Assembly (NCBI GenBank): GCA_021325025.1
Contig: JAJPHZ010000033.1
Coordinates: 1 to 64,000, forward strand
Direction: 5' to 3'
Length of the DNA: 64,000 nt
DNA from: Pseudomonadota bacterium
Lineage (GTDB): Bacteria; Desulfobacterota; Binatia; Binatales; Binataceae
Made by a program: the position numbers and the translations under genes. Positions 1 through 7,969 of the stretch are shown piece after piece; position 1 is the first letter of the stretch, and every line of letters starts with the position of its first letter. Under the pieces are notes generated by a model. The model had not been told where the DNA came from and searched no databases. It saw nothing but the letters and a program-made list of their open reading frames with translations.

Positions 1-1449
1 CAGCAGTCGGTCAATGCCTCGCTGGCCCAGCAGAATGCGGCGCTCAACCAGCAGGTGGCGCAGATGAAGCCCGCGTGGACCAACTTCGCGGACAACTTCA
101 TGAACAAGTTCAGCCTGGGCACCCTGTGGTATTTCGACTATGCGATGTACACCCATCCGAGTTTCGGTCCGCAGTTCCTGACCCAGATAAACCAGCCCGG
201 TCCCGGCAATGAAATATTCAATTCATTCGATCTCTCCCGCGCGTACCTCAATTTCCTGTTCACCCCGACCAAGGACATTACGGTTCGCGTGACGCCCAAC
301 GTCTATAGGGCGATCGGATCGGCCAGCAACGACAAGGTAGGCGCCAGCGGCGCCTGGGGCACCAGCCTTGACGGCAACCTGGGCTACCGTCTGAAGTACT
401 CATACGTACAGTTCAACACGCTCTTCGATTCGATTAAAAGCATGAAGGGCACCACCATCAAGTTGGGTGTGCTTCCCAACGGATGGGTTCCGTGGGAGGA
501 AGACCTGTACGGCTACCGTTTCGTGAACCTAACTCCCTGGAACTATTACAGTCTGGCGTCCGGGCAGGCCGGCATCGCCATCGCCGGTCCGATCAAATCC
601 GGCGAGAAGACCTACGTCGATTACGAACTGGGCGTGTATAACAACTCCAGTTTCCACGCCTTTGAACAGACCAACACCAAGGAAACCATCGACCGCGTAA
701 CGATCTATCCGTTCGGCGCGCTGTGGCGCTTCGACGGTCTGGGTATTTCGGGCCTGTACAACTACGGCTATGGAAACGTCACGCCCGACCTGGCCAATAT
801 CCCGGCCGCGCTCAAGGGGCCGCAGTCACATATCGAGCGGCTCGCCGCACTGGTGGCTTACACCACGGAGACCTGGCAATTGGCGGGCGAGTTCGATTAT
901 GGACACAACGCCTTCAACGTCGGCAACATGTTCTCGGGCAGCGGTCCGGGCGACGCTTTCGGAATACCCACTTGCGTCACGACGCCGGCCGCCACTTCGG
1001 AGGCTGCATGCACGGGCGCGGGCGGAACGGTGGTCCATTACCCCGGCTGGTATGACGTAACCACCCTGTCTCAGGCGCTGCTGAACAACGGGCGGGCGGC
1101 GGAAGAGGGCTTCGCCTTCTTCGGCCATTATCATGTTCCCAATACTCCGCTGACAGTCTTCGGCATGTTCAACTGGTGGCAGCCAAACATCCACGTGGAC
1201 AAGAACCCGTTCGACTTCCAGCGCTGGGTCGTGGGGGTTGCCTATCAGTACAACGAGTATCTGCGCTTCGCCCTGGATACGCAGAACGTCCACTACTATC
1301 ATAGTCAGTTCGCGTTTCCGTTGGCGGAGGCGCTATCATTCAATAATAAGGCCGTGTACTCGCCGATCGCCAAGGCGAACGGCGCCATCACAGGCCCCGT
1401 GTTTCCGGATATGCACTCGATCTTCCTGAACGTGGAGTTCAGCTACTGA
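1..1449 (+). CDS. Outer-membrane beta-barrel (porin-like) protein, 5' end missing
   Basis: The reading frame is open from base 1, so the start and signal peptide lie outside the window. The first 21 visible residues are rich in Gln, Asn, Ala and Leu and look like the short coiled coil that precedes many Gram-negative porin barrels. About 460 residues follow with alternating aromatic and polar strands, many Tyr, Trp, Gly and Asn, and a C-terminal F-S-Y ending typical of proteins inserted by the BAM machinery. Two cysteines near residues 337-352, in an Ala/Thr-rich stretch, may form a loop disulfide. The substrate is unknown. The next gene overlaps the stop codon (TGATG), so the two are probably translationally coupled. 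Barrel class is well supported; the specific porin family is not. Confidence 0.75.
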   Translation, partial: QQSVNASLAQQNAALNQQVAQMKPAWTNFADNFMNKFSLGTLWYFDYAMYTHPSFGPQFLTQINQPGPGNEIFNSFDLSRAYLNFLFTPTKDITVRVTPNVYRAIGSASNDKVGASGAWGTSLDGNLGYRLKYSYVQFNTLFDSIKSMKGTTIKLGVLPNGWVPWEEDLYGYRFVNLTPWNYYSLASGQAGIAIAGPIKSGEKTYVDYELGVYNNSSFHAFEQTNTKETIDRVTIYPFGALWRFDGLGISGLYNYGYGNVTPDLANIPAALKGPQSHIERLAALVAYTTETWQLAGEFDYGHNAFNVGNMFSGSGPGDAFGIPTCVTTPAATSEAACTGAGGTVVHYPGWYDVTTLSQALLNNGRAAEEGFAFFGHYHVPNTPLTVFGMFNWWQPNIHVDKNPFDFQRWVVGVAYQYNEYLRFALDTQNVHYYHSQFAFPLAEALSFNNKAVYSPIAKANGAITGPVFPDMHSIFLNVEFSY

Positions 1450-1808
1450 TGACGACAGAGGACAAGCCGATGCTTAAGTCGATCGAGACGGGCGCCGGCG
1501 CGGCGGGCTCCCTGCGGGGAGCCCCTCCCCGGCGCCGGTGGATGCTTGCAGCTGGCGGCCTGTGCCTGGCGGTGCTGATGATCTCGGCGGCGCCCGGTCT
1601 GGCGGCAGGCAAAAACCATAACACCGCCAAATACTGGAAGGGCAAAAATATCTCCGAGGCGACCAAGAAACTCGGCGAGCCGACGCAGATGACGCCGCTT
1701 TCGGAGACCGGCGGCACGCTCTACATCTTCGCCCATCCCGGCGAGCAGCACTGGGTGTTCGAAACCGACGCCGGCGGCAAGATTGTCAAGGCGGCCAAAG
1801 TCGAGTGA
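1449..1808 (+). CDS. Small exported protein, possibly BamE/SmpA-like fold
   Basis: This 119-residue protein starts inside the stop codon of the barrel gene. A basic stretch (RRRW, about residues 28-31) is followed by a hydrophobic segment to about residue 54, giving a signal peptide or membrane anchor with cleavage near A-A-G. The mature part of about 65 residues contains 'ISEATKKLGEPTQ' followed by short strands ending in 'WVFETDAGGKIVKA'. That layout of helix, L-G-x-P turn and strands is reminiscent of the small SmpA/OmlA (BamE-like) fold, but this is only a resemblance. Coupling to the barrel gene suggests a periplasmic or outer-membrane partner. An in-frame Met at residue 8 is an alternative start. 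A strong terminator follows. Confidence 0.6.
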   Translation: MTTEDKPMLKSIETGAGAAGSLRGAPPRRRWMLAAGGLCLAVLMISAAPGLAAGKNHNTAKYWKGKNISEATKKLGEPTQMTPLSETGGTLYIFAHPGEQHWVFETDAGGKIVKAAKVE

Positions 1809-1900
1809 TTGAGCAAATGGGGGGGTGGCGGCGGGACTCGGGTTTCGCCGCCATCCAATTCGTCCGTGCGCCCCGTAACCCCGTGCGAGGGCCCCACCGC

Positions 1901-1942
1901 TGCGCGGGACGGCGTAACTCAGCCGTCCCGCGCAGGCCTTTT
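1901..1942 (+). terminator. Intrinsic terminator after the barrel operon
   Basis: A perfect 13-bp inverted repeat (arms 1901-1913 and 1922-1934, 8-base loop) is followed by GGCC and TTTT. It lies about 90 bases after the 119-residue gene and just before the convergent MFS gene. This is the clearest rho-independent terminator in the window. Confidence 0.8.
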
Positions 1943-1974
1943 CGAGTCGGTGACAATGATGACGGCCGGTCAGT

Positions 1975-3252
1975 TCAGCGGGCAGCGCAAGCCGGTTGCA
2001 GTGCGGCGACGGCCTGCTGCTCGAATGGCACGCACCCAAGCGGCAGCACGGCGCTGAGCGCAAGCGAGATCGCGAACATGGTAAGCGGCGCGCGGTAGCT
2101 GCCGGTGGCATCGAACAGGCGGCCCGCCGCGACCGGGCCCAGACTGCCGCCCAGCGTCGTGATCAGACCAATCAGGCCCGAGAGCGAGCCGAACCGCTTG
2201 AGCCCCAACGATTCGGCGATGGTAAGCGGAACCATGAACGCCGGCCCCTGGTGCGCGACGCCATAGATGACGACGAACGCCGCCAGGGCCGCGACGTGCG
2301 ACGCGCCCATCAGCAGCACCACCGCCGCAGCGATGCTGGCAGCCGACGCTGACAGCGCAATGCGGCTGCGCACCTTGTCGCCCAGCCATCCGAAGAAGAC
2401 GTTGCCGGGGCTGCTGAAACCGAAGGTGATGCCCATCGCCAGCGCCGCCGACGCCGGCTTGAAGCCGATGCTGATCAGGTAGGGAATGATGTGAACGGAG
2501 AGCGAGATGGTGGCGAAGGCAAAGAAAAAATTGGTCAGAACGATCAGCCAGAACGAACGCGTCGCCAGCGCTTGCGCGACCTCAAAGCCGGCGGCACCAG
2601 GCACTGAAGTGCCGTGACCCGCCATGGCGGGTGATTCAACCTCCCAGGGCGGACGGCTGCGAATGAAGGCAATCTGCACGGGCAGCACGATTACGATCAT
2701 CGGGATAGCCAGCACGAAGTATCCGCCGCGCCATCCCACCGCCGACACCAGGTGGTTGGCCAGGATGGTCATCGCCATCGGGCCCAGCGCCAATCCCATG
2801 AACGCGACGCCCAGCGCCGTGCCTCTGCGCGCGCCGAACCAGTTGGCAACCACGTAGGGTGTGGTGATGTTGCACGCCGCGTTGACGCCGACTCCCATCA
2901 GCATGTGCGCCACGAGCAGCGTGCCGAGCGCGTGAGCCCGGGCGGCAAGGATGAAAGCGGCGATGCTGATGAGCGCGCCCGCCACCGCGATCACGCCCGC
3001 TTCGATCCGGTCCAGCAGCCATCCCGTGATGGGCGCGTTCAGGCCCATCGCCAGAAACAACGTGCCGCTGAGCGTCGATACCTGGGCGCGCGTGAGATGA
3101 AAATCCTTAAGCAGCGGCGTAAAGAACACGCCGTAGACGCCGAAGGTAGGGCCCGCCACGAGGATCATCGCGATCAGCAGGCTGCCTACCACTAGCCATT
3201 GGCGCGCCTGGCGCCGTGAGGATTCGTTCACCATCAGCTCCGTACGCAGCAT
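1975..3252 (-). CDS. MFS transporter (OFA/monocarboxylate-carrier-like)
   Basis: A 425-residue protein with 12 predicted membrane segments. The loop 2-3 signature of the major facilitator superfamily is visible as 'GWLLDRIEAG', with a related 'GWLGDKVRSR' in the second half. The N-terminal 'GVFFTPLLKDF' and following residues match bacterial oxalate/formate-antiporter and monocarboxylate-carrier relatives, so the substrate may be a small organic acid; this is inferred from family only. The start codon directly abuts the stop of the upstream lipoprotein gene, so the two are co-transcribed. An in-frame Met six codons later is an alternative start. A related carrier lies at 53280-54551 on the same strand. 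Confidence 0.85.
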   Translation of the reverse strand: MLRTELMVNESSRRQARQWLVVGSLLIAMILVAGPTFGVYGVFFTPLLKDFHLTRAQVSTLSGTLFLAMGLNAPITGWLLDRIEAGVIAVAGALISIAAFILAARAHALGTLLVAHMLMGVGVNAACNITTPYVVANWFGARRGTALGVAFMGLALGPMAMTILANHLVSAVGWRGGYFVLAIPMIVIVLPVQIAFIRSRPPWEVESPAMAGHGTSVPGAAGFEVAQALATRSFWLIVLTNFFFAFATISLSVHIIPYLISIGFKPASAALAMGITFGFSSPGNVFFGWLGDKVRSRIALSASAASIAAAVVLLMGASHVAALAAFVVIYGVAHQGPAFMVPLTIAESLGLKRFGSLSGLIGLITTLGGSLGPVAAGRLFDATGSYRAPLTMFAISLALSAVLPLGCVPFEQQAVAALQPACAAR

Positions 3253-3717
3253 TCAGTAGGGGAAGAAGAGCGGGTCGTACATGTTCATCTGCATCGCGGC
3301 GTCCTGGTTGAGCTCGGCCGTCTCTTCCTCCTCCCTGACCAACTGCTGCTGGATTCTCAGATTCTGATAGCGCTGGTAGGCCTGGGCGTCGCCTTCGTAC
3401 ACGCAGTTGCATTCGTAAGGGTCGGCAAACCAGTAGCGCGCCTTGCCGTCCTTGGCCACGTAATAATGCATCTTGAGCGGCGGCAGGGAGGCGAAGATTT
3501 CCTGCTTTTTGGGACTGTCGGCGGTGGCCATCTTGAAGCCTGCGGCGGCAAGCAGCGAATCGATGCGGTGTGCTTTTTGCGCGGGTGTTTCCTGCAACGC
3601 TGAACAGGCAGCGATGGCCAGGATCATCAGCCCACTTGCGGCGCCAAACATCGCGCGCCGTGCGCGGCGGCGGTGTGTTGATCGGAACAAAAGGATAGCG
3701 CGGTCAGCCTGCTTCAT
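3253..3717 (-). CDS. Small lipoprotein of unknown function
   Basis: A 154-residue protein with an Arg-rich N-terminus, a hydrophobic stretch and a lipobox (I-A-A-C, Cys at about residue 38), so it should be lipidated and anchored to a membrane. The mature part has a distinctive 'WFADPYECNCVYEGD' segment with two close cysteines, then a Gln/Glu-rich helix and an acidic, Met-containing tail. I do not recognise a characterised family. It sits immediately upstream of the MFS gene on the same strand with no spacing. The true start may be the Met at residue 23, but the upstream Arg residues make a good positively charged signal region. Confidence 0.65.
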   Translation of the reverse strand: MKQADRAILLFRSTHRRRARRAMFGAASGLMILAIAACSALQETPAQKAHRIDSLLAAAGFKMATADSPKKQEIFASLPPLKMHYYVAKDGKARYWFADPYECNCVYEGDAQAYQRYQNLRIQQQLVREEEETAELNQDAAMQMNMYDPLFFPY

Positions 3718-3867
3718 GCCTGATACTCCTGATTGTGGCGAGCTAATAGCATTGTGCCTGATAACGCGGCAATCCGCGGCCCGGCATCGGCTCGTGCACG
3801 GGGCGCCGGGCGGTCTTGGCGTCGCGCACTGCTTTGCCTAAATTTTGGTAAAGGAGCAACAGGCAAA

Positions 3868-4584
3868 ATGGTCAGGCGCAATCCGGCTTTGGCCGTTGCA
3901 ACGCTGGGCGCAATGCTGTTCATTGCCGTGCCCGTACTAGCTCAAAACATGAGCGACATGGGCGGGATGGAGGGTATGGCGATGCACGACGCGCATCTGG
4001 GGCACGCTGCGATGAAAAACATGGCGCTGCATATGCGATGGAGCACTTTGCAGCCGGCCAATATGGCGGATGAGGAGCGCGCCGCCGCGCTGGCCGCAAC
4101 GCTGCGCACCGTGCTGGCGAAGTACAAGGATTACCGGACCGCCGAACGCGACGGTTACAAGCCCTTTCATCCGGAATTCAAGCACCAGGCGATAATTCAT
4201 TTCACCAACTGGTGGTATGCGATCAAGGCGCAGTTCACGTTTAATCCCGCCGAGCCGACTTCGCTGCTTTACAGGCGCAACACAGAGGGCGGATACGAGC
4301 TGATCGGCGCCATGTACACCGCGCCGCGGCGATGGAGCGAGCAGCGGCTTAACGAGCGGGTGCCGCTGAGCGTGGCGCGATGGCATCAGCACATCAACCT
4401 GTGTTTTCCGCAAAAGGGCGTCGATCCGGCGGCGGTGGATTGGAGCCGATTCGGCCCCAACGGTTCGATCAGCACCAGGCAGGACTGCGAAGCGGCCGGG
4501 GGACGATTCTTTCCAACCCTGTTCGGCTGGATGGTCCACGTTTATCCGTGGGACAGCGACCCGCGCCAGGTATGGGCGCACTAA
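3868..4584 (+). CDS. Exported Met/His-rich protein of unknown function
   Basis: The start is chosen at the ATG preceded by AAGGAG (3851-3856). The 238-residue product has a signal peptide (residues 1-25, cleavage after VLA). A short region rich in Met, His and Asp follows (MSDMGGMEGMAMHDAHLGH), reminiscent of copper-binding Met/His segments. The main domain contains 'DGYKPFHPEFK', 'IHFTNWWYAIKA', 'LIGAMYTAPRRW' and 'WHQHINLC'. I recall uncharacterised secreted proteins of similar layout in soil bacteria but can assign no activity. Conserved His and Cys residues suggest metal binding (inference). It is transcribed divergently from the lipoprotein-MFS pair and lies upstream of another exported protein. 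Confidence 0.7.
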   Translation: MVRRNPALAVATLGAMLFIAVPVLAQNMSDMGGMEGMAMHDAHLGHAAMKNMALHMRWSTLQPANMADEERAAALAATLRTVLAKYKDYRTAERDGYKPFHPEFKHQAIIHFTNWWYAIKAQFTFNPAEPTSLLYRRNTEGGYELIGAMYTAPRRWSEQRLNERVPLSVARWHQHINLCFPQKGVDPAAVDWSRFGPNGSISTRQDCEAAGGRFFPTLFGWMVHVYPWDSDPRQVWAH

Positions 4585-4625
4585 GCGGCGTCCACCGCAC
4601 CGATTGCGGGGGCGCGGATGGCGGT

Positions 4626-4632
4626 CCATAAT
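4626..4632 (+). promoter_or_regulatory. Candidate -10 hexamer at a leaderless-type distance
   Basis: CATAAT (4627-4632) ends 6 bases before the GTG start at 4639, and no Shine-Dalgarno sequence is visible. If used, transcription would begin at or next to the start codon. No good -35 box is seen. Confidence 0.3.
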
Positions 4633-4638
4633 TAAATC

Positions 4639-5298
4639 GTGAAGCTGGCGGCGAAAGTTCTGTTGGCCTGGCTGATCACCGCGCTCGTCTATCTGCCGGT
4701 CGCTCAGGCAGAGACTCCGATTGCCGACAGCGAACAGAGTGCGCGCCTGACCGATTACCTGCACGCGCATCGCCTGCCGCTGGTCGGCGCGCAGGTACTC
4801 AACTCGCAGTCCGGACCCTCGGTGATGCTCTACGGCTACACCGCGACCGATTTCGGCAAGCGCGACGCCGAGACCAAGACGCGCCGCTTCCTTAAGGACA
4901 GCGACATCGCAATCAGCAATCACATCCGGGTCAGGCCCGAACTGTTGTCGATGAAGGCGCCCTCGCGTTCTTCCGCCGCGGCCGGCATCGAGGCGCCGCC
5001 CCCGGACGTCAGCGCCTACGAGAACCAGCAGCAGGAGGCGCAGCAGCAATATCTCAATCAACAGGCGCAGGCGTACATGAATCAGGGCAATTCCGCCGCG
5101 GGCCTGGCTGGCGCGCTGATTCCGCTGCTCGGATTGGGCCTGGCGATCGGGCTGGGCGGCAGCGGTTCGGGATTTGGCATGGGCGTATCGCCGGGATTTG
5201 GCTATGGGGGAAGCTACGGAAGTCCTTACGGCATCAACCCCTACGGCAATCCCTATGGGCCAAACCCGTACGGAAGCCCTTACAGCCCCTATCCCTGA
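4639..5298 (+). CDS. Exported BON-like protein with a Gly/Tyr/Pro-rich repeat tail
   Basis: A 219-residue protein with a GTG start and a signal peptide (residues 1-24, VAQA cleavage). Residues 35-105 read like a small alpha/beta domain of BON type: 'HRLPLVGAQV', 'VMLYGYTATDFGKRDA', 'IRVRPELL'. A Gln-rich linker follows (residues 128-150), then a hydrophobic Gly/Leu stretch ('ALIPLLGLGLAIGLGG'). The tail consists of short G-Y-G, S-P-Y-G and N-P-Y-G repeats. Such tails are typical of surface or cell-wall associated proteins, but no function can be assigned. It follows the Met/His-rich gene by 54 bases on the same strand. Confidence 0.65.
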   Translation: MKLAAKVLLAWLITALVYLPVAQAETPIADSEQSARLTDYLHAHRLPLVGAQVLNSQSGPSVMLYGYTATDFGKRDAETKTRRFLKDSDIAISNHIRVRPELLSMKAPSRSSAAAGIEAPPPDVSAYENQQQEAQQQYLNQQAQAYMNQGNSAAGLAGALIPLLGLGLAIGLGGSGSGFGMGVSPGFGYGGSYGSPYGINPYGNPYGPNPYGSPYSPYP

Positions 5299-5346
5299 TT
5301 GGCCCGCCGCATTCGTCACAGCGTCGATCATCATTGCGTGCCGGCG

Positions 5347-5355
5347 TGCTACAAT
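5347..5355 (+). promoter_or_regulatory. Candidate extended -10 promoter for the helicase gene
   Basis: TGC-TACAAT matches an extended -10 element. It lies 38 bases upstream of the GTG start at 5394. No convincing -35 box is visible. Confidence 0.35.
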
Positions 5356-5393
5356 CACGGCGGCCGCGATGAGTATGGCGGCGAAGCACGGCG

Positions 5394-7376
5394 GTGGAAA
5401 AAGTAATCACTCTGCGCAGCCAGCCCGATGCGCGTGACGGCTCCTATCGCATCAATTACCCCCAACTGCTCAACCCCGCGCAGCTTGAAGCGGTTACCCA
5501 TCGCGAAGGCCCGCTGCTGGTGGTGGCGGGGGCGGGCTCGGGCAAGACCCGCACGCTGATCTACCGCGTCGCGCGCCTGATCGAAGGGCGCGTGCCGCCG
5601 CAGGCTATCCTGCTTTTGACCTTTACCCGGCGGGCGGCGCAGGAGATGCTGCGGCGGGCCGAGCAACTGGTGGGCGAGCCCAGCCGGGCGGTGGCGGGCG
5701 GCACTTTTCATTCCTTCGGCAATATCGTGCTGCGCCGCTGGGGAGCGGCGATCGGCCTGCCCCCCAACTTCACCATCCTGGACCGCTCGGACATGGAAGA
5801 CGTAATCAACCTGATCCGGACGCGGATGGGCCTGGCGTCGCGCGAGCGGCGCTTTCCCAAAAAGGGCACGCTGGCCGAGATAATCAGCATGGCGCGCAAC
5901 AAGGCGCGCGCCCTGGAGCAGGAACTCGAGGAGGACTACGGCTACCTGTGGGATAACCGCGCCGAAATCCTGACGCTGGCGCGCGCCTACGACCAGTACA
6001 AGCGCGAGCGCGGTCTGCTCGACTACGACGACCTGTTGGAGCGCAGCGTCGAGCTGATGGAGCATCATCCGGACATTCGCCGCCGGCTGTCGAACACCTA
6101 CCGCTTCATAATGGTGGACGAGTACCAGGACACCAACGCGATTCAGGCACGGATGGTACAGTTGTTGGCCGCCGAGCATCACAACGTGATGGCGGTGGGC
6201 GACGACGCGCAGTCGATCTATTCCTTTCGCGGCGCCAATTTCCGCAACATCATGGATTTCCCCAAACTCTTCCCGGACACCAAGATCATCAAGCTGGAAG
6301 AGAACTACCGCTCCCTGCAAGGCATCCTCGACCTTTCCAACCAGGTGATTTCGCGGGCCGCCGAGAGGTACACCAAGGCGCTGTTCACGCGGCGGATGGG
6401 CAACGTGCGTCCGCTGCTGATCAAAGCCGAAGACGAGCGGATGCAATCGCGTTTCGTGTGCCAGAAAATCCTGGAGCTGCGCGAGCAGGGCGTGGAACTG
6501 GACCAAATCGCCGTGCTGTTCCGTTCCAGCTTTCATTCCTTCGACCTCGAACTGGAACTGCAGCGCTGCGACATCCCGTTCATCAAGCGCGGCGGCTTCA
6601 AGTTCATCGAAACCGCCCACATCAAGGACGCGCTGGCGCATCTGCGCGTGATCGCCAACCCCACCGACGCCGTATCGTGGCTGCGCGTGCTGCTGCTGTT
6701 GAAAGGCGTGGGCCAACGCAAGGCGCAGCAACTGATCGAGGTCCTGGTCGCGTCGCCCGAGCCGGCGCGCGAGCTGGCCGCGATGGCGGCAAGCGGCAAG
6801 TCCGGGATGGAGGGGCTGGAGCGGCTGGCCGGCCTGCTGGGCGCGCTGCGCGCGCAGGGTATGCGTCCGGGCGCGCAGTTGGGCGCGGTGCTGGAGTATT
6901 ATCTGCCGCTGATGCGCGACGCCTATCCCGACGACTACCCGAAGCGCGAACGCGACCTCGAGCATTTCCAGACCATCGCGGAGCGCTACCGCAGTCTGCA
7001 GAGCATGCTCGCCGACATGGCGCTGGAGCCGCCCAACGATTCGATCGACGACGTGTTGGCGGTCGAGCCTGATGAGGGACTGGTCACGCTCAGCACGATC
7101 CATTCCGCCAAAGGACTGGAGTGGAAGGTGGTGTTTCTGATCTGGGCGGCCGACGGGCGCTTTCCGGCGCCGCAAAGCGCCGATCCGGAATCATTGGAAG
7201 AGGAGCGCCGGCTGATGTACGTGGCAGGCACGCGCGCCCGCGACGAACTTTACATCAGCTATCCGATTCACATGTTCGACCGGAACATGGGGTACGTGAT
7301 GGGCCGTGTGTCGCGCTTCCTGGAGGATCTCGGGCCCGAGATTTTGCCGGCCGCGCGCCTGGAAGAAGAGAGCTGA
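5394..7376 (+). CDS. UvrD/Rep/PcrA-family ATP-dependent DNA helicase
   Basis: A 660-residue superfamily-1A helicase with a GTG start. Motifs in order are: Walker A GAGSGKT (46-52), 'VDEYQDTN' (about 240, Walker B/Q region), 'GDDAQSIYSFRGA' (about 270), 'ENYRSLQGIL', 'VTLSTIHSAKGLEW' (about 563, motif V) and 'RRLMYVAGTRARDELY' (motif VI, with the Arg finger). These show an active 3'-5' translocase for repair or replication restart. The C-terminus is short compared with E. coli UvrD (about 720 residues) and has no Tudor-like tail. It stands as a single gene, with a candidate extended -10 element upstream and a large palindrome just after the stop. Confidence 0.92.
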   Translation: MEKVITLRSQPDARDGSYRINYPQLLNPAQLEAVTHREGPLLVVAGAGSGKTRTLIYRVARLIEGRVPPQAILLLTFTRRAAQEMLRRAEQLVGEPSRAVAGGTFHSFGNIVLRRWGAAIGLPPNFTILDRSDMEDVINLIRTRMGLASRERRFPKKGTLAEIISMARNKARALEQELEEDYGYLWDNRAEILTLARAYDQYKRERGLLDYDDLLERSVELMEHHPDIRRRLSNTYRFIMVDEYQDTNAIQARMVQLLAAEHHNVMAVGDDAQSIYSFRGANFRNIMDFPKLFPDTKIIKLEENYRSLQGILDLSNQVISRAAERYTKALFTRRMGNVRPLLIKAEDERMQSRFVCQKILELREQGVELDQIAVLFRSSFHSFDLELELQRCDIPFIKRGGFKFIETAHIKDALAHLRVIANPTDAVSWLRVLLLLKGVGQRKAQQLIEVLVASPEPARELAAMAASGKSGMEGLERLAGLLGALRAQGMRPGAQLGAVLEYYLPLMRDAYPDDYPKRERDLEHFQTIAERYRSLQSMLADMALEPPNDSIDDVLAVEPDEGLVTLSTIHSAKGLEWKVVFLIWAADGRFPAPQSADPESLEEERRLMYVAGTRARDELYISYPIHMFDRNMGYVMGRVSRFLEDLGPEILPAARLEEES

Positions 7377-7382
7377 CCCCCT

Positions 7383-7435
7383 TTGGCTTGAGCTTGCCGA
7401 AGGCGGCTGGCGATCCTTCGGCAAGCTCAAGCCAA
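7383..7435. repeat. Perfect 21-bp inverted repeat (dispersed-palindrome type)
   Basis: Arms 7383-7403 and 7415-7435 are exact reverse complements with an 11-base loop. The element fills the gap between the convergent helicase and RRM genes. The core (TTGAGCTTGCCGAAGG) resembles a palindromic repeat I know to be dispersed through many bacterial genomes. It may act as a bidirectional terminator or mRNA stabiliser. Only one copy was noticed here. Confidence 0.8.
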
Positions 7436-7439
7436 TCGC

Positions 7440-7769
7440 CTACCAGCGGCGATTGCCGCCGCGGCCTCCCGCGCCGCCGCCGGGCCGTCCGCCGCGGCCG
7501 CCTGTGCCGCCGGAACCGCGCTGCTCGCCCGAGCGCGCCTCGGCCACCTTGATGCGCCGTCCCTGGAATTCGGAATCATTGAGCGCCTCGATCGCGGCGG
7601 CGGCGTCGTTGGAGTCCGCCATCTCCACGAAGCCGAAGCCTTTGGACTTGCCGGAGAATTTGTCCATGACCACAGCCGCGCTTTCCACCTTTCCCACCCG
7701 CGAGAAAAGTGCCTCGAGATCCTCGTTGGTAGTCGAGTACGCGAGGTTGCCTATATACAACTTGGGCAT
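7440..7769 (-). CDS. Single-RRM glycine-rich RNA-binding protein
   Basis: A 109-residue protein. The ATG at 7769 is preceded by AAGGAGG. Residues 1-80 form one RNA recognition motif with RNP2 'LYIGNL' and RNP1 'KGFGFVEM'. The tail of about 30 residues is almost entirely Gly and Arg, with some Pro, and ends in N-R-R-W. Such small RRM proteins in bacteria and cyanobacteria bind single-stranded RNA and are often cold- or stress-induced. The leader upstream contains a 7-bp hairpin (7812-7818 with 7829-7835), which could support post-transcriptional control (inference). Confidence 0.92.
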   Translation of the reverse strand: MPKLYIGNLAYSTTNEDLEALFSRVGKVESAAVVMDKFSGKSKGFGFVEMADSNDAAAAIEALNDSEFQGRRIKVAEARSGEQRGSGGTGGRGGRPGGGAGGRGGNRRW

Positions 7770-7969
7770 TGGTGCCCTCCTTACGGTTTTGCCAGGACGC
7801 TCACAAACAGAAAAACCCAAGGCACTAAGGGTTTTGGTGAGAGATTCGCTTCCGAGCAGTTCAAAGCTTAGCCCTCCGCGCCGTCTGCTGTAAAGCAACA
7901 CTAAGCGCGATTGAGCCGCCGTTGTTTCAACGTGCACGCCGATCCCTGGGATGAGAGGGACGAGCAGGC

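Noticed and set aside
3937-5358. Minus-strand open frame of about 473 codons across two exported-protein genes
   Set aside because: It spans two plus-strand genes with good starts and signal peptides and has no motif of its own.
5355-7175. Minus-strand open frame of about 606 codons opposite the helicase
   Set aside because: It is rich in Arg, Gln and His with no recognisable motif. It is a shadow of the helicase codons.
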